A stretch of 64,000 nt of DNA from Pirellulales bacterium (GTDB lineage Bacteria > Planctomycetota > Planctomycetia > Pirellulales > JACPPG01), in the NCBI GenBank assembly GCA_036499395.1, contig DASYDW010000100.1, forward strand, positions 62,001 through 126,000, in the 5' to 3' direction. This document shows, one piece after another, positions 43,407-52,641 of this stretch (positions are counted from its first letter, which is position 1; each line of letters opens with the position of its first letter). The translations under genes were made by a program, and so were the position numbers. The notes beneath the pieces were generated by a model, which did no database searches, had not been told where the DNA came from, and saw only the letters and a program-made list of their open reading frames with translations.

Positions 43407-43847
43407 ATGGATAAGACACAGATGCACACCCCGTTTCCCCCTTCTTCGCTCCAGGCGTCCGCCATCCCGTATCGGGTTCACGATGGGAGGCTCGAGATCT
43501 GCCTGATCACTTCGCTGAGTAGTGGCCGCTGGGGCTTTCCCAAGGGCTTGATCGATCCGGGCGAAACGGCGGTTGAGACCGCCTTGAAAGAGGCCCACGA
43601 GGAAGGCGGTCTTCGTGGCCGAGTCGTCGGCGAACCGCTGGGCGAATATCAGTACGCCAAATGGGGCGTCATGCTCACGGTTACCGTCTTCCTGATGCAC
43701 GTGCAGGAAGCCGATGAGACCTGGCTCGAGGCGGACCGTCGCCAACGCCGCTGGGTAACGGCCGACGTCGCGGCAGACATGCTCGATCGAAAGTACCTGG
43801 CCCGGGTGCTGCGGCTCGCAGTGAAGCGGCTTGAGGAACAAGCGTAG
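43407..43847 (+). CDS. Nudix hydrolase
   Basis: A 146-residue pyrophosphohydrolase of X-linked nucleoside diphosphates. The Nudix box lies in FPKGLIDPGETAVETALKEA-HEEGGL, with Glu residues that bind metal; the usual Arg of REUXEE is Lys here. AIPYRVHDGRLEICLITSLS and KWGVMLTVTVFLMHVQEADE are the flanking strands, resembling DIPP-type diadenosine or diphosphoinositol polyphosphate hydrolases. ATG 43407 follows GGGGA closely. Divergent from csrA, and followed by a strong terminator. Substrate not determinable. Confidence 0.92.
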   Translation: MDKTQMHTPFPPSSLQASAIPYRVHDGRLEICLITSLSSGRWGFPKGLIDPGETAVETALKEAHEEGGLRGRVVGEPLGEYQYAKWGVMLTVTVFLMHVQEADETWLEADRRQRRWVTADVAADMLDRKYLARVLRLAVKRLEEQA

Positions 43848-43870
43848 CGCAGCTTGTTGCAGTTTTGGGG

Positions 43871-43892
43871 GGCGGGCGTCCCGCCCGCCTTT
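43871..43892 (+). terminator. Rho-independent terminator of the Nudix gene
   Basis: GGCGGGCG (43871-43878) and CGCCCGCC (43882-43889) form a perfect 8-bp stem with a 3-base loop, followed by TTT. It lies 24 bases after the Nudix stop and just before the convergent oxidoreductase gene. Confidence 0.75.
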
Positions 43893-43917
43893 CATTGCCC
43901 GATTGTTGTACCGGACG

Positions 43918-44928
43918 TTATTGGGCCGCGGCCGATGCACGATCCATCACCGATTTCAGCGTGACGGACTTCCCTCCCTGGCGATTGCTTTCGTCGGCGG
44001 CTTCCATGAACGCATAAATTTCCAACGTCTCGGCGGCGCTCACGGGCGGCTTCCCGGATTGGAAGAACTTCGCGATCTCGGCGACCAGTGGTTGATAGCC
44101 CGCGTACGATCCGCTTGGGACGACCCCCTTCGAACCGAAAACCATAGCGCCGTAATCCGATTTGCCGGCGCGAAGGCCGCGGAACGTGCCGATACGTCCT
44201 CCGCTCCACACGCCGACGACCATTTCACCATCGGCCGTTTGCGTGCGCTGCGCCGACTCGCAACCAGATCCCATGATGGTGAACAGAATCTCGACGCCAT
44301 GGATGCCGTACCAGAAAAGATCGGGATGGTGCTCTTCCAAGGTGCATGGCCCGTAGGCGTCGCAGCCGAGCACTTCGCCTACACGTTCATCATGACGCAT
44401 GCCGAGGATGCCTGGGCTGAAGCGAAGTGACGAACTGGACCAGCAGGGAACGTTATGCTCGGCCGCCAGCTTGTATATCTCGACCGCATCGGCGAGCGTG
44501 CCGGCGACCGGCTTGTCAATGAATAAAGGTTTGCCTGCCTTGATGACGGGAATCGCCTGTTTGAGGTGGGGTCGACCATCGACGCTCTCCAAAAGGATGG
44601 CATCGACTTTTGACAGTAGTTCATCGATCGAACCGACGATTTCGACCCCCGAGTCGCGCAACTCCTTGGTGTAGCCCTCGACGCGGTCCCGGCTCGAAGG
44701 GATATCTGGGCTGCCGCCGGGGTAGGCCGCGACGACCTCGACGGCGGCCAGGTCGCCCGTGGCGCTCGGGTCGTTCATCGCCTTGGTAAATGCGATGACG
44801 TGCGATGTGTCGAGACCGATGATACCGATTTTGATCGGCTTAATAGGCTCAGCGCTAACTGTCGAGTTCACGGCCATTACGATCGAGACTCCTACGGAAA
44901 GCACGGAAACAATCGGAAGCTTTTTCAC
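43918..44928 (-). CDS. Gfo/Idh/MocA-like oxidoreductase, exported
   Basis: A 336-residue member. Start is GTG 44928, with GGAG 8 bases upstream; an in-frame ATG 45000 adds 24 unrelated residues. A Sec-type signal peptide (KKLPIVSVLSVGVSIVMAVN-STVSAEP) replaces the Tat signal of the two other family members in this window. The Rossmann loop is IKIGIIGLDTSHVIAFTKAM. The catalytic lysine motif is PLFIDKPVAG, with Asp in place of the usual Glu. Other segments: GIHGVEILFTIMGSGCESAQ, containing the family His. The reaction may be sugar oxidation or an isomerase step; unknown. Confidence 0.9.
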   Translation of the reverse strand: MKKLPIVSVLSVGVSIVMAVNSTVSAEPIKPIKIGIIGLDTSHVIAFTKAMNDPSATGDLAAVEVVAAYPGGSPDIPSSRDRVEGYTKELRDSGVEIVGSIDELLSKVDAILLESVDGRPHLKQAIPVIKAGKPLFIDKPVAGTLADAVEIYKLAAEHNVPCWSSSSLRFSPGILGMRHDERVGEVLGCDAYGPCTLEEHHPDLFWYGIHGVEILFTIMGSGCESAQRTQTADGEMVVGVWSGGRIGTFRGLRAGKSDYGAMVFGSKGVVPSGSYAGYQPLVAEIAKFFQSGKPPVSAAETLEIYAFMEAADESNRQGGKSVTLKSVMDRASAAAQ

Positions 44929-45125
44929 CGAGGTATCTCCAGCACGGAGCGCGGGGACGGCGGGAAACGAATCGAATCGGCGTGCATTGTAATTCGCCAC
45001 TTTCGAGGGCGATACCGTCCGACGTGTGACAAATTGTACTTGGCCGAGCTTCCCAGGTCGGCAGTCAGACCAACGCGCGGTACGATGCGGCTTGCCCGTA
45101 CCCTGAACGCCGCGAGAGGTGAACG

Positions 45126-45971
45126 ATGAATGTAGTCAAGGCGATCATTCTGGCCATTTCGGTTTGCGTTTTAGCATCGGCCGAAGATGGCGATGTGGGG
45201 CAACTTCTGGATCGGGCCCGCGCTGCGCTACGGGATCGCGAGCCGGAGCGTGCCGTTGAACTGGCCGGCCGAGCGATTGAAGCGGCCAAAGACGATCCTC
45301 GCAGCTATCAACTGCGCGCGGACATCCGAGCGGCACTGGGGGAACATGAGGCAGCCATTCCGGATTACGACCAGGCCATAAAGCTCGCGCCCGACCAGCC
45401 GGAACTTTATGATCGGCGCGGTAGCGAACGATTTAAACTCGGCAAGTTCGACGATTCGATCGCGGATTTCGACCGTTATCTCGCTCTGCGCCCGGACCAG
45501 GAGAAGGCGCATTGGAAGCGAGGCATCTCGTATTACTATGCCGGGCGATTCGCGGACGGACGGAAGCAATTCGAGGGCTACCAGACGGTCGACGATAACG
45601 ACGTCGAGAACGCGGTGTGGCGATACCTGTGCATGGCGCGCGGCGAGGGATTGGCGAAAGCCCGGGCCGAGATCCTGTCCATCAAACGGGACGGGCGCGT
45701 GCCGATGATGGAAGTTTATGCGCTATACCGAGGTGATATTTCGCCGGACGAAGTGTTACGCGCCGCCCGGGATGGGGATCCGCCGCCCGACCGTTTAAAC
45801 GAACGGCTGTTTTACGCCCATCTTTATCTGGCCCTCTATTTCGAGGCCACCGGCGACACAGAATCGTGCGCCGAACATATCGTCGAGGCTGAAATGCATC
45901 GCATCCCACACTATATGTGGGACGTGGCGCGCGTGCATGCGGCGCGCATCCGCGCGGTACAGCGACCGTAG
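45126..45971 (+). CDS. Exported TPR protein
   Basis: A 281-residue protein with a signal peptide (VVKAIILAISVCVLASAED). Three TPR units lie at about 23-140: DRARAALRDREPERAVELAG, SYQLRADIRAALGEHEAAIP, LYDRRGSERFKLGKFDDSIA, AHWKRGISYYYAGRFADGRK. The C-terminal 140 residues are alpha-helical with conserved acids (NERLFYAHLYLALYFEATGD, TESCAEHIVEAEMHRIPHYM). This layout recalls NlpI-like proteins. GAGAGGTGAACG precedes ATG 45126. A role as an adaptor in the periplasm is inferred from the fold. Confidence 0.88.
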   Translation: MNVVKAIILAISVCVLASAEDGDVGQLLDRARAALRDREPERAVELAGRAIEAAKDDPRSYQLRADIRAALGEHEAAIPDYDQAIKLAPDQPELYDRRGSERFKLGKFDDSIADFDRYLALRPDQEKAHWKRGISYYYAGRFADGRKQFEGYQTVDDNDVENAVWRYLCMARGEGLAKARAEILSIKRDGRVPMMEVYALYRGDISPDEVLRAARDGDPPPDRLNERLFYAHLYLALYFEATGDTESCAEHIVEAEMHRIPHYMWDVARVHAARIRAVQRP

Positions 45972-46047
45972 GATGCATGCGAGATGCAACGTCAGTGAAA
46001 ACGCGACAAGCTCTTGCTGGGCTACGACTGGCGTCTGGTATCGGCCC

Positions 46048-46959
46048 TTATTGCGCGGCAGCCGATTTGTCGTCGCGCCACAGCCAACGTATCGACTCTG
46101 GCAGGATGGCGCCACCCTGCTTGCCGTTGTGGCCGCCGTCGCCGTATTCGAAGCGATAGTCGTACTTGGCAAACTTCAGTGCCGCGGCCATCTCCTGATT
46201 CGCCAGCGGCCAGTTACCGTGGGCGTTGTCCAGATCGCCCGAGCCATCCTGCATGAAGATACGGATCGGCTTTGGGTCGGTCTTGCGAATCAACGCCGGG
46301 TAGACGTGCCCGCCGCGGATGTTCGTAAAGCTGCCGACATGACTCAGCACTTTGCTGAACGCGTCGGGACGCTGCCAGGCCACCGTCCAGGAGCAAATTC
46401 CGCCAGAACTGATGCCGCAGATAGCTCGGCCCGACGTCTGGTCGGTCAGGCGATACTCCTTGGCTACCTCGGGTAGAATTTCCTCGAGCAAGAAGCGCGC
46501 GTATTGATCGCTGAGCGTGTCGTACTCGAAGCTGCGGTTTGATTCCGGCTTGCCGTCCCCTGATTTCTTGTCGGGGAAGACGCCCGGGTTGATGAAGATA
46601 CCGATCGTTACCGGCATCGCTCCCTGGTGAATCAGATTGTCGAACACGATCGGCACACGGAAGTCGCGCGTTTCGTCGACGTACCATTTGCCGTCCTGAA
46701 AGACCATCACTGACGCCGGCGTGTCGGCCTTGTATTGCGAGGGGACGTAGACCCAATAGTCGCGTTCGGTGCCGGCAAAGACGTTGCTCTTCCAATGATG
46801 CTCGGTCACCGTCCCCTTGGGCACTCCCTCGTGCCGCTCGGAATCGGGGCCATGTTTATATTCGTCGGCGGCGTGCGCGCTGGCGCCGCAAAAATGAAAT
46901 GCCGCGGTGACGGCCGATAGCAGGACAAACCAAATTGGGAAATACGATGCACGACGCAT
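46048..46959 (-). CDS. Exported alpha/beta-hydrolase-fold esterase (esterase D/enterochelin-esterase-like)
   Basis: A 303-residue protein of the PF00756 esterase family. The signal peptide is YFPIWFVLLSAVTAAFHFCG. It has ERDYWVYVPSQYKADTPASV (strand 1), VMVFQDGKWYVDE, and the nucleophile elbow AICGISSGGICSWTVAWQRP (Gly-x-Ser-x-Gly). The catalytic acid and His are likely in FMQDGSGDLDNAHGNWPLAN and DGGHNGKQGGAILPESIRWL (His). GGAGAGG 12 bases before ATG 46959 supports the start over an in-frame 47004. Such enzymes release ferulate, or hydrolyse siderophore esters or short acyl esters; which one is not determined. Confidence 0.9.
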   Translation of the reverse strand: MRRASYFPIWFVLLSAVTAAFHFCGASAHAADEYKHGPDSERHEGVPKGTVTEHHWKSNVFAGTERDYWVYVPSQYKADTPASVMVFQDGKWYVDETRDFRVPIVFDNLIHQGAMPVTIGIFINPGVFPDKKSGDGKPESNRSFEYDTLSDQYARFLLEEILPEVAKEYRLTDQTSGRAICGISSGGICSWTVAWQRPDAFSKVLSHVGSFTNIRGGHVYPALIRKTDPKPIRIFMQDGSGDLDNAHGNWPLANQEMAAALKFAKYDYRFEYGDGGHNGKQGGAILPESIRWLWRDDKSAAAQ

Positions 46960-47120
46960 GGGGTGTTTCCTCTCCGGGGCGGGTGTGCGGGGCAGGGCAG
47001 GCAAGCACGCGGAAGCGGCTTGGGTTAGAAGCTAACCGCCCGTCACGCGTGTGGCAATCGTCCGGCGGTCCCCCGATCGAGAACTGGACGCATGACAAAG
47101 GTCAGTGACACAACTCGCGG

Positions 47121-47855
47121 CTAAACGCCGGCCGAGCCATTGCTACCCAGATCGAAATCGACGACCAGCGGCAAATGATCGCTGGCGTTCTTCGCCAGGG
47201 CGCTATGCGCGATGAAGGCGCGATCGATACTTATGGCGCCCCGATAAAAGGCCTTGTCGAGCGAGCCCAGCGGCAAGTAAGCGGGGAACGAGCGGAATCG
47301 CGACGGCGGGCTCGTGATTTGCTCGAAGCCATGCTCGGCGAATGATTCGTGCTTCAAGCGGTTGCGCCAGTCGTTGTAGTCGCCGATGATTAAGGTCGGC
47401 AGCTCGTGTGCTTCGCGAAATGACGAATGCGTCAGCAAGTGATGCACTTGCCAGCTTCTCTCGCGCTCGGCCAAACCCAGATGCCAGTTCACCAGGTGCA
47501 ACGGGCCTTGCGGCGTATCGATCACTACGGCCTGCGCGCCTCGCGGCTTCTTGGATTTCAGACGCAGCGAAATCTGGTGCTTCGAACGGAACGGCCAGCC
47601 TGAAATGATCAGGTTGCCGTAACCTCCCATTTTGAGATGCACATTGTGCTGATAGAATGCGTCGACGGCATTGAGCCGGGCAGCCAGCAAGTCCGGCTGA
47701 TGGTCAAAGCGCGTGCGGCGGACGTTGTGGTCCACCTCTTGCAAGCAGACGACGTCGGGCTGCAAATGCTCGATGACCTCGGCGATCCGTTCGAAACGGT
47801 AACGCCGGTCACGCCCGCCGATGCCTTTGTGAATGTTGTAGCTGACGACGCGCAC
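47121..47855 (-). CDS. Endonuclease/exonuclease/phosphatase-family protein
   Basis: A 244-residue cytoplasmic metal-dependent phosphodiesterase of the EEP family. It starts MRVVSYNIHKGIGGRDRRYR (catalytic Asn), then VVCLQEVDHNVRR (metal-binding Glu), NWHLGLAERER (His), IIGDYNDW (Asp/Asn) and the C-terminal ASDHLPLVVDFDLG (Asp-His). All five EEP motifs are therefore present. Members act on nucleic acid, phospholipid head groups or sugar phosphates. Substrate unknown. Its start is the first Met; divergent from the thioredoxin-like gene at 48056. Confidence 0.9.
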   Translation of the reverse strand: MRVVSYNIHKGIGGRDRRYRFERIAEVIEHLQPDVVCLQEVDHNVRRTRFDHQPDLLAARLNAVDAFYQHNVHLKMGGYGNLIISGWPFRSKHQISLRLKSKKPRGAQAVVIDTPQGPLHLVNWHLGLAERERSWQVHHLLTHSSFREAHELPTLIIGDYNDWRNRLKHESFAEHGFEQITSPPSRFRSFPAYLPLGSLDKAFYRGAISIDRAFIAHSALAKNASDHLPLVVDFDLGSNGSAGV

Positions 47856-48055
47856 AGGATCTCAAACCGAGCTCTGAAAAATCGCGGCTATATTTGCCGC
47901 ATGATAATGACGCGTCGCCCGGCCCGATTCAAGACCACGCGGCTCGCGCGAGCAGTCGCACTGCTAGTTGACTATACGTTCGAAATTGCCGAAAAGACCA
48001 GGGGCCAGCGCCTGCAGGTAGGCCGGCCTTACCCCACGGAGGCTGGATATTCGCC

Positions 48056-48619
48056 ATGACTGACTGGACGACAAGCTTTTCGCACGGTTTGACCTACACC
48101 GCGTTCCTCGAAAAATATGGCACGCCCGAGCATCAGCGTCGCTGGGCCGATGCGCACGCCGCGGTAAGGATGACGGAACAGCAAGCCGCCCTGGTGCGCA
48201 GCTTTACGCGCTCGATGCGCATTGCCTGTCTGGCCGGAGCGTGGTGCGGCGATTGCGTTTATCAATGTCCGATCCTGGATCACATCCAGCGGCTGAACCC
48301 GCTGTTGGAAGTGCGGTTCTTCGACCGCGACGCCAATCCCGAGCTGGCAGCCGAATTGAAAGTATGCGGCGGCAGCCGCGTGCCGGTGGTGGTGTTCCTC
48401 AACGAGGACTCGCAAGAGATCGGCCGCTACGGCGATCGGACGCTGTCACGCTACAGGCAGATGATGGCGCAAATGTTTGGCGCCTCGTGCCCGAGCGGTT
48501 TGGTGTTGCCCACGGGCGAAGAACTGGCCGCGATCGTGCAGGACTGGCTGAACGAATTCGAGCGTCTGGCCTGGCTGTTGCGCATCTCGCCGCGGTTGCG
48601 TCAAGTGCATGGGGATTGA
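48056..48619 (+). CDS. Thioredoxin-family protein
   Basis: A 187-residue cytoplasmic protein with a thioredoxin fold: MRIACLAGAWCGDCVYQCPI carries the redox pair Cys-Gly-Asp-Cys, followed by NPLLEVRFFDRDANPELAAE, SRVPVVVFLNEDSQEIGRYG (cis-Pro loop). The C-terminal helix ends LAWLLRISPRLRQVHGD. The pair differs from the CGPC motif of classical thioredoxin and resembles the YbbN/'thioredoxin family protein' group common in actinobacteria and planctomycetes. GGAGG lies 13 bases upstream. It converges on the Na/Pi cotransporter gene, ending 16 bases away. Confidence 0.85.
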   Translation: MTDWTTSFSHGLTYTAFLEKYGTPEHQRRWADAHAAVRMTEQQAALVRSFTRSMRIACLAGAWCGDCVYQCPILDHIQRLNPLLEVRFFDRDANPELAAELKVCGGSRVPVVVFLNEDSQEIGRYGDRTLSRYRQMMAQMFGASCPSGLVLPTGEELAAIVQDWLNEFERLAWLLRISPRLRQVHGD

Positions 48620-48635
48620 TCGTCACGGCGCCGGA

Positions 48636-50279
48636 TCAAGACTTTTTTTCCGGCTTCGTCGCCGCGATCTTCGTTGGCGGGTTGAGTTGTTCCAACAGCT
48701 TCGCCAGGCGGTGGATCATCCAGGTGATCAGTTCGAAATCGGCTAGCAGTTTGAGTGTGGCCGCGCGTTGGGCGACCACATGCTCGCCCGGCTGTTCGTC
48801 GGCCGTGCCACGGACGCACGATTGGCGCGCCGGCTCCACGAGCGCACTGTGGTAGCGCGATTGCTCGCGTAGCTGCGTGATCGCCGCTGCCTGGCGCGTA
48901 TCGACCGCTACGATCGCCGCGGCCAACAGCGCGTCGAGCGCCGATAGGACCTGGTCACGCACTGCTTCAGTACCTGGGAAACGTCGTAGTGCATGGTGCG
49001 AGCTGCGTGCTTGTGCGTACGCCGCCTCGAGATAGCCGACGACGGCCGTCAACTCGCGGGCCACGTTCAGTCGTTCGGCCACCGATTTCTGAAGAGGAGC
49101 CGTGGCTAATTGGGCCGCGTAGTCGTCGATCCGCCGCGCTAGCAACGCGTAGTCAATAGCGCGCTGGTCCTCGACGGCGCTGTTGTCGGTGCCGGCGCGG
49201 TGGGCTTCGACCGATTGCCGCAGGCTGGCCAGCAATCGGGCCAATTCACGCGGGATCAGATCGACGGCCGTGACCGGGTCGTCCAAACTGCGCGCGGTCA
49301 GGAATTTTGGTTGCGCGGCATTGGCCTCGACGTCGGCCGGCCAACGCCAGGCGACCAGCCGCAACAGGGTACCTTGGAAAAAAGACAGCACGAGCGCCGG
49401 AAGTAAATTCGAAAGCAGAAACACGAGCGCCAACTGCAATGCTAGCGACGGCGTCGCACGGCGCACGGCGGATAGCGCCAGGGGCAGGCCTGAGAGCCGC
49501 TCGAGATAGAACAGCGCCACCATCAACAGGCCGCTCGCCAGGCAGAACAGGTCTTCCGAGCGCACCAGTTGCCGCGCGGCGCCGCGAAGGCCGATCGAGA
49601 GCAACTGTCGCAGCACGATCGTTCCCAGGTTGGTGCCATAGATCAGCATGGCCGCCGTCGGCAGGTCGAACAGCCCGCCCGTGGCCAACGTGATTACGAG
49701 CAACGTGGCGCCGGTGTTGGATTGCATGACCGCGGCCAATACGAAGCCGGCCAGGAAGGCAATGGCGGGCGAGGCGACGAGATGTGCCGCGGTGGTTTGC
49801 AAGCCATCGGTATGGGCGAGCGGTCCGGCCGCGGCCCCCATGCTTTGTAAGCCGAACAGTAAGAGTGCCACGCCCAACAAGACATTCGCCCCCTGACGAA
49901 TGCCGCGCTGACGGACGAGCGTGGCCACGGCGCCGCACAGCCCGATCGACCAGGCCACGAGCGGATGAATGTCGAGCGTCACGACGAAGGCCAGCGCCGT
50001 CAGCCCGACGTTGGTCCATAGAATCACGGGCAGTGCGGCCGACGTATCGAGCAGTCCCGCGGCGACCATGTTCGTCAGCAGAAACGTGACGCCGGTCGCG
50101 CTTTGCATCAGCAGCCCCGCGGCCAGGCCGAGTGCGGCGCTGGCCCCGCGCGCGGCGGTGAAGCGCGCGATCAGCGTGCGAAAGCCAGGCCCGCTGAGCT
50201 GGCGCAAATGCTCGCCGACCATTTGCAGGCCGACAAAAAAGATGCCCAGCCCGAGGACGAATTCAGCAAGTTCGTTCAT
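48636..50279 (-). CDS. Na/Pi cotransporter family protein with PhoU-like domain
   Basis: A 547-residue inner-membrane protein of the NptA/YjbB family. The N-terminal half has two repeats of Na/Pi cotransporter type: LGIFFVGLQMVGEHLRQLSG, LGLAAGLLMQSATGVTFLLT and LAGFVLAAVMQSNTGATLLV, with the conserved Gln-Ser-Thr/Asn pattern (QSATG, QSNTG). About ten membrane helices fill residues 5-315. The C-terminal third is soluble and helical (DLIPRELARLLASLRQSVEA), matching PhoU-like regulators. ATG 50279 begins with the first helix; in-frame 50315 adds 12 residues. It probably imports or exports phosphate. Confidence 0.88.
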   Translation of the reverse strand: MNELAEFVLGLGIFFVGLQMVGEHLRQLSGPGFRTLIARFTAARGASAALGLAAGLLMQSATGVTFLLTNMVAAGLLDTSAALPVILWTNVGLTALAFVVTLDIHPLVAWSIGLCGAVATLVRQRGIRQGANVLLGVALLLFGLQSMGAAAGPLAHTDGLQTTAAHLVASPAIAFLAGFVLAAVMQSNTGATLLVITLATGGLFDLPTAAMLIYGTNLGTIVLRQLLSIGLRGAARQLVRSEDLFCLASGLLMVALFYLERLSGLPLALSAVRRATPSLALQLALVFLLSNLLPALVLSFFQGTLLRLVAWRWPADVEANAAQPKFLTARSLDDPVTAVDLIPRELARLLASLRQSVEAHRAGTDNSAVEDQRAIDYALLARRIDDYAAQLATAPLQKSVAERLNVARELTAVVGYLEAAYAQARSSHHALRRFPGTEAVRDQVLSALDALLAAAIVAVDTRQAAAITQLREQSRYHSALVEPARQSCVRGTADEQPGEHVVAQRAATLKLLADFELITWMIHRLAKLLEQLNPPTKIAATKPEKKS

Positions 50280-50609
50280 ATCGTAAGGGCGTTGACCTGG
50301 TCGGTGGCACAGCATTCGGACGCTTCGGCAGGTTTACGATTTCTGCGCCGCTTTGCCCACATCATCAATGCTACTTCGGCACGTAGCAAACAGCAGGTCC
50401 TAGATATTGGGATTACGTAGTGAGGCATGCTTATCCGCCTGGGGCGGAAAAGCATGGCACAGCGGAACTGGCGTGAGCATGGCTTCGGACACCTGATTGT
50501 CGGCAGGAAATGCGAGGTGTGGCGAGCGCGCAAAAAAAGCCCGCCGCGATTTTTAATTCGCCACGGGCTGGAAGATTTAAACGGTTTGCGGATTTCTACA
50601 GCAAGTCGC
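50280..50609. other. Intergenic region with terminator
   Basis: This gap between two leftward genes, the DUF1559 gene on the right and the cotransporter gene on the left, holds the DUF1559 terminator at 50532-50569. The rest contains no gene; the promoter of the cotransporter should be in its left part. Confidence 0.5.
50532..50569 (-). terminator. Rho-independent terminator of the DUF1559 gene
   Basis: AGCCCG (50538-50543) pairs with CGGGCT (50564-50569), and inside that GCGA (50546-50549) pairs with TCGC (50558-50561). The A7 tract before the stem becomes T7 on the minus strand. It is about 40 bases past the DUF1559 stop. Confidence 0.7.
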
Positions 50610-51902
50610 TCACGGAGGGGAGACGGGCTCGCCGCCGGCGCGGGTCGACAGGGCCTGGTAGACGCCGATGATCGGCGCTTGTGCACTAGAGGCTACCGTC
50701 AGTACCTGGTTGAAGTTCGGATAGTTACCCGAGGTAACTGTCTGCACTGGCTGTGTCGAACCGCTGGGCGACCCGAGAGGGAAATACCCCTTACCACCGT
50801 TGGCGCAATCGATTCCTGCCTGAATGTAGCGAACGCTGCCGTCGGCCATCAGGAAGTTGCCACCGCCGGTATGCGAGGCACGAAAGCCGCTCATGTGATG
50901 ACCGCTTTGCGCGGTGCTGTTCACGCTGCTATTACAGGCACTGGGGTTCTTGGACAGGATCAGGCCGAGGCCCGAAGTGCCGCCAAGGCGGGCGTACGTC
51001 TGTAACACGGGGTTATAATTCAAGGGAAAAACGGTCGTGCCGAACGGTCCGCCGGTGTAGAACGGTTTACCCGCGGCTAACTGGAAAGCATCCACGTTGG
51101 GTTCGCCGGCGATCCAACACCAGATCGGCTGATACGTTTGACCGGTACTGTCGGTAAGCACGCCGCTATTCCAATCCTTACCGAGCTGCCACTTGGGACC
51201 TTGCGCCCCTTCCCCCATCATGAACGTGTTGCTCAATCCATCAGTAATGGATTGAGCGGTGTTCATCATGTCGAACATGAACATGCCGCGCTCCCAGCCA
51301 GGGACCATGGCGCCACTATCGCAAAAAGCATCGCTGATTCCGGAGCAAAGAATGTAATCGAGTGCGCCGAAGAGCCCGTTCATCTGCGGCTGCGACAACC
51401 CTCCCGCAGTGCCGCCTACGGGCGACGGAACGGGGTAGGTGGGGGTAATAAGGGTCGAGCCGGAATCGAGCGCCCCGAGGTAGATCGGATTGTCTTTGTC
51501 GTCCGACGGGCAGACGAACGTGTTGATCACCTGGTTCATGATCACCTGGGGTTGTTTCGTCCACTGAGCCGAGGCGTTATACATCGCGGCGGTGCCGCCG
51601 GCCTCGAAGTACGGTAGCAGCATCGTGCAGGGGCTGGCGAACGCGTTGCCCAAATCGCCGGCAGAGGTCCCTATAAGGCCGCCGGGGACGAAGACCCCCA
51701 TGGCGCTCAGGTAGTTCTGATGGGCCAGACCGAACTGCTTGAGGTTGTTCGAGCACTGCGCCTTACGCGCGGCCTCGCGTGCGGCCTGCACTGCCGGCAG
51801 CAGCAAGCCAATTAATATGCCGATGATGGCGATAACGACCAGCAGCTCGACGAGCGTAAAGCCGGTTCGCCGGCCGGGGTCCAAAGCACGCCTGGGGTCC
51901 AT
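50610..51902 (-). CDS. DUF1559 protein with pseudopilin-like N-terminus
   Basis: A 430-residue protein of the planctomycete-expanded DUF1559 family. It has a type II/IV prepilin-type signal, [40 protein letters not shown], with cleavage expected before Phe and Glu at +5. The body shows [20 protein letters not shown], the Cys of [10 protein letters not shown], and the terminal [20 protein letters not shown], a typical box of this family. GGGAGA 8-9 bases before ATG 51902 fixes the start; an in-frame extension to 52154 is not coding. Planctomycetes carry many copies. The pilin-like signal suggests export by a pseudopilus system; exact role unknown. Confidence 0.95.
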   Translation of the reverse strand: MDPRRALDPGRRTGFTLVELLVVIAIIGILIGLLLPAVQAAREAARKAQCSNNLKQFGLAHQNYLSAMGVFVPGGLIGTSAGDLGNAFASPCTMLLPYFEAGGTAAMYNASAQWTKQPQVIMNQVINTFVCPSDDKDNPIYLGALDSGSTLITPTYPVPSPVGGTAGGLSQPQMNGLFGALDYILCSGISDAFCDSGAMVPGWERGMFMFDMMNTAQSITDGLSNTFMMGEGAQGPKWQLGKDWNSGVLTDSTGQTYQPIWCWIAGEPNVDAFQLAAGKPFYTGGPFGTTVFPLNYNPVLQTYARLGGTSGLGLILSKNPSACNSSVNSTAQSGHHMSGFRASHTGGGNFLMADGSVRYIQAGIDCANGGKGYFPLGSPSGSTQPVQTVTSGNYPNFNQVLTVASSAQAPIIGVYQALSTRAGGEPVSPP

Positions 51903-52641
51903 AGCAAAGGTCTCCCTGACAATAGATGATAGCGAAGATGAGATGAGCGACGGCCGAGGGGCCGACCTCGATTCCTTGAGTCTACGCGTTTTCCGAATAG
52001 TTGAAAATACGCAGCCTGAGTCACAGCTGCGTGACACGGTGTTCCATCCGCGCCTCTGTTCGGAATGCAGCCCCCTGCTCCCGACTGGGCCCGTTTCGAG
52101 TAGCCCATCTTCCACTGGCCCCGGCTCTGACCGTTTCCCGCCCGAACGCGCCACGCCTCACCTACTGAGCAAATCGTAAAACCGTCCCAGCCGGTGACGG
52201 CAACCTGACGCTGCCGCGCCAGCTAACGAACGATTTGCGCCGGGCCCCCGCCCCTTAAGAATATCGTAGCCGATCATAGCCGTACATGCGGGGAATGCAA
52301 GATAGTTTGTTGCCGTTTCACGGCCTTCTCCAGCATGATCCGCAGTACCCCACTCCCGCTATGCCGCAGCGCCGAATCGTGGCCGGACGTGAGAGGTATC
52401 GCACAGTAGTACGGGAAGGAGTGAAGTGCGGATTTCCCCGGGAAATCAAGGAATTTCGGTAACGTTCCCAGATACGAGACTCGACTCTGTAAAAACGCCG
52501 TCGCGACGCGTCACTCATTAGTTAGCGAAGCAAAGTAACGTCGTGCGCGATCGAGGCGCGATGCCGCGCGAAACGACGTAGACAGAACCGCTGGGAAGCT
52601 AACGAATGAGATTTCCCTGAAATTTGGCGCCAGGCACTGCT
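51903..52641. other. 740-base intergenic region with a 17-bp palindrome
   Basis: No gene is supported here. It lies between the start of the leftward DUF1559 gene and the 3' end of the leftward NHLRC2-like gene. GATTTCC-CCG-GGAAATC (52431-52447) is a perfect 7-3-7 palindrome, operator-like. The rest looks structureless to me. Confidence 0.5.
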
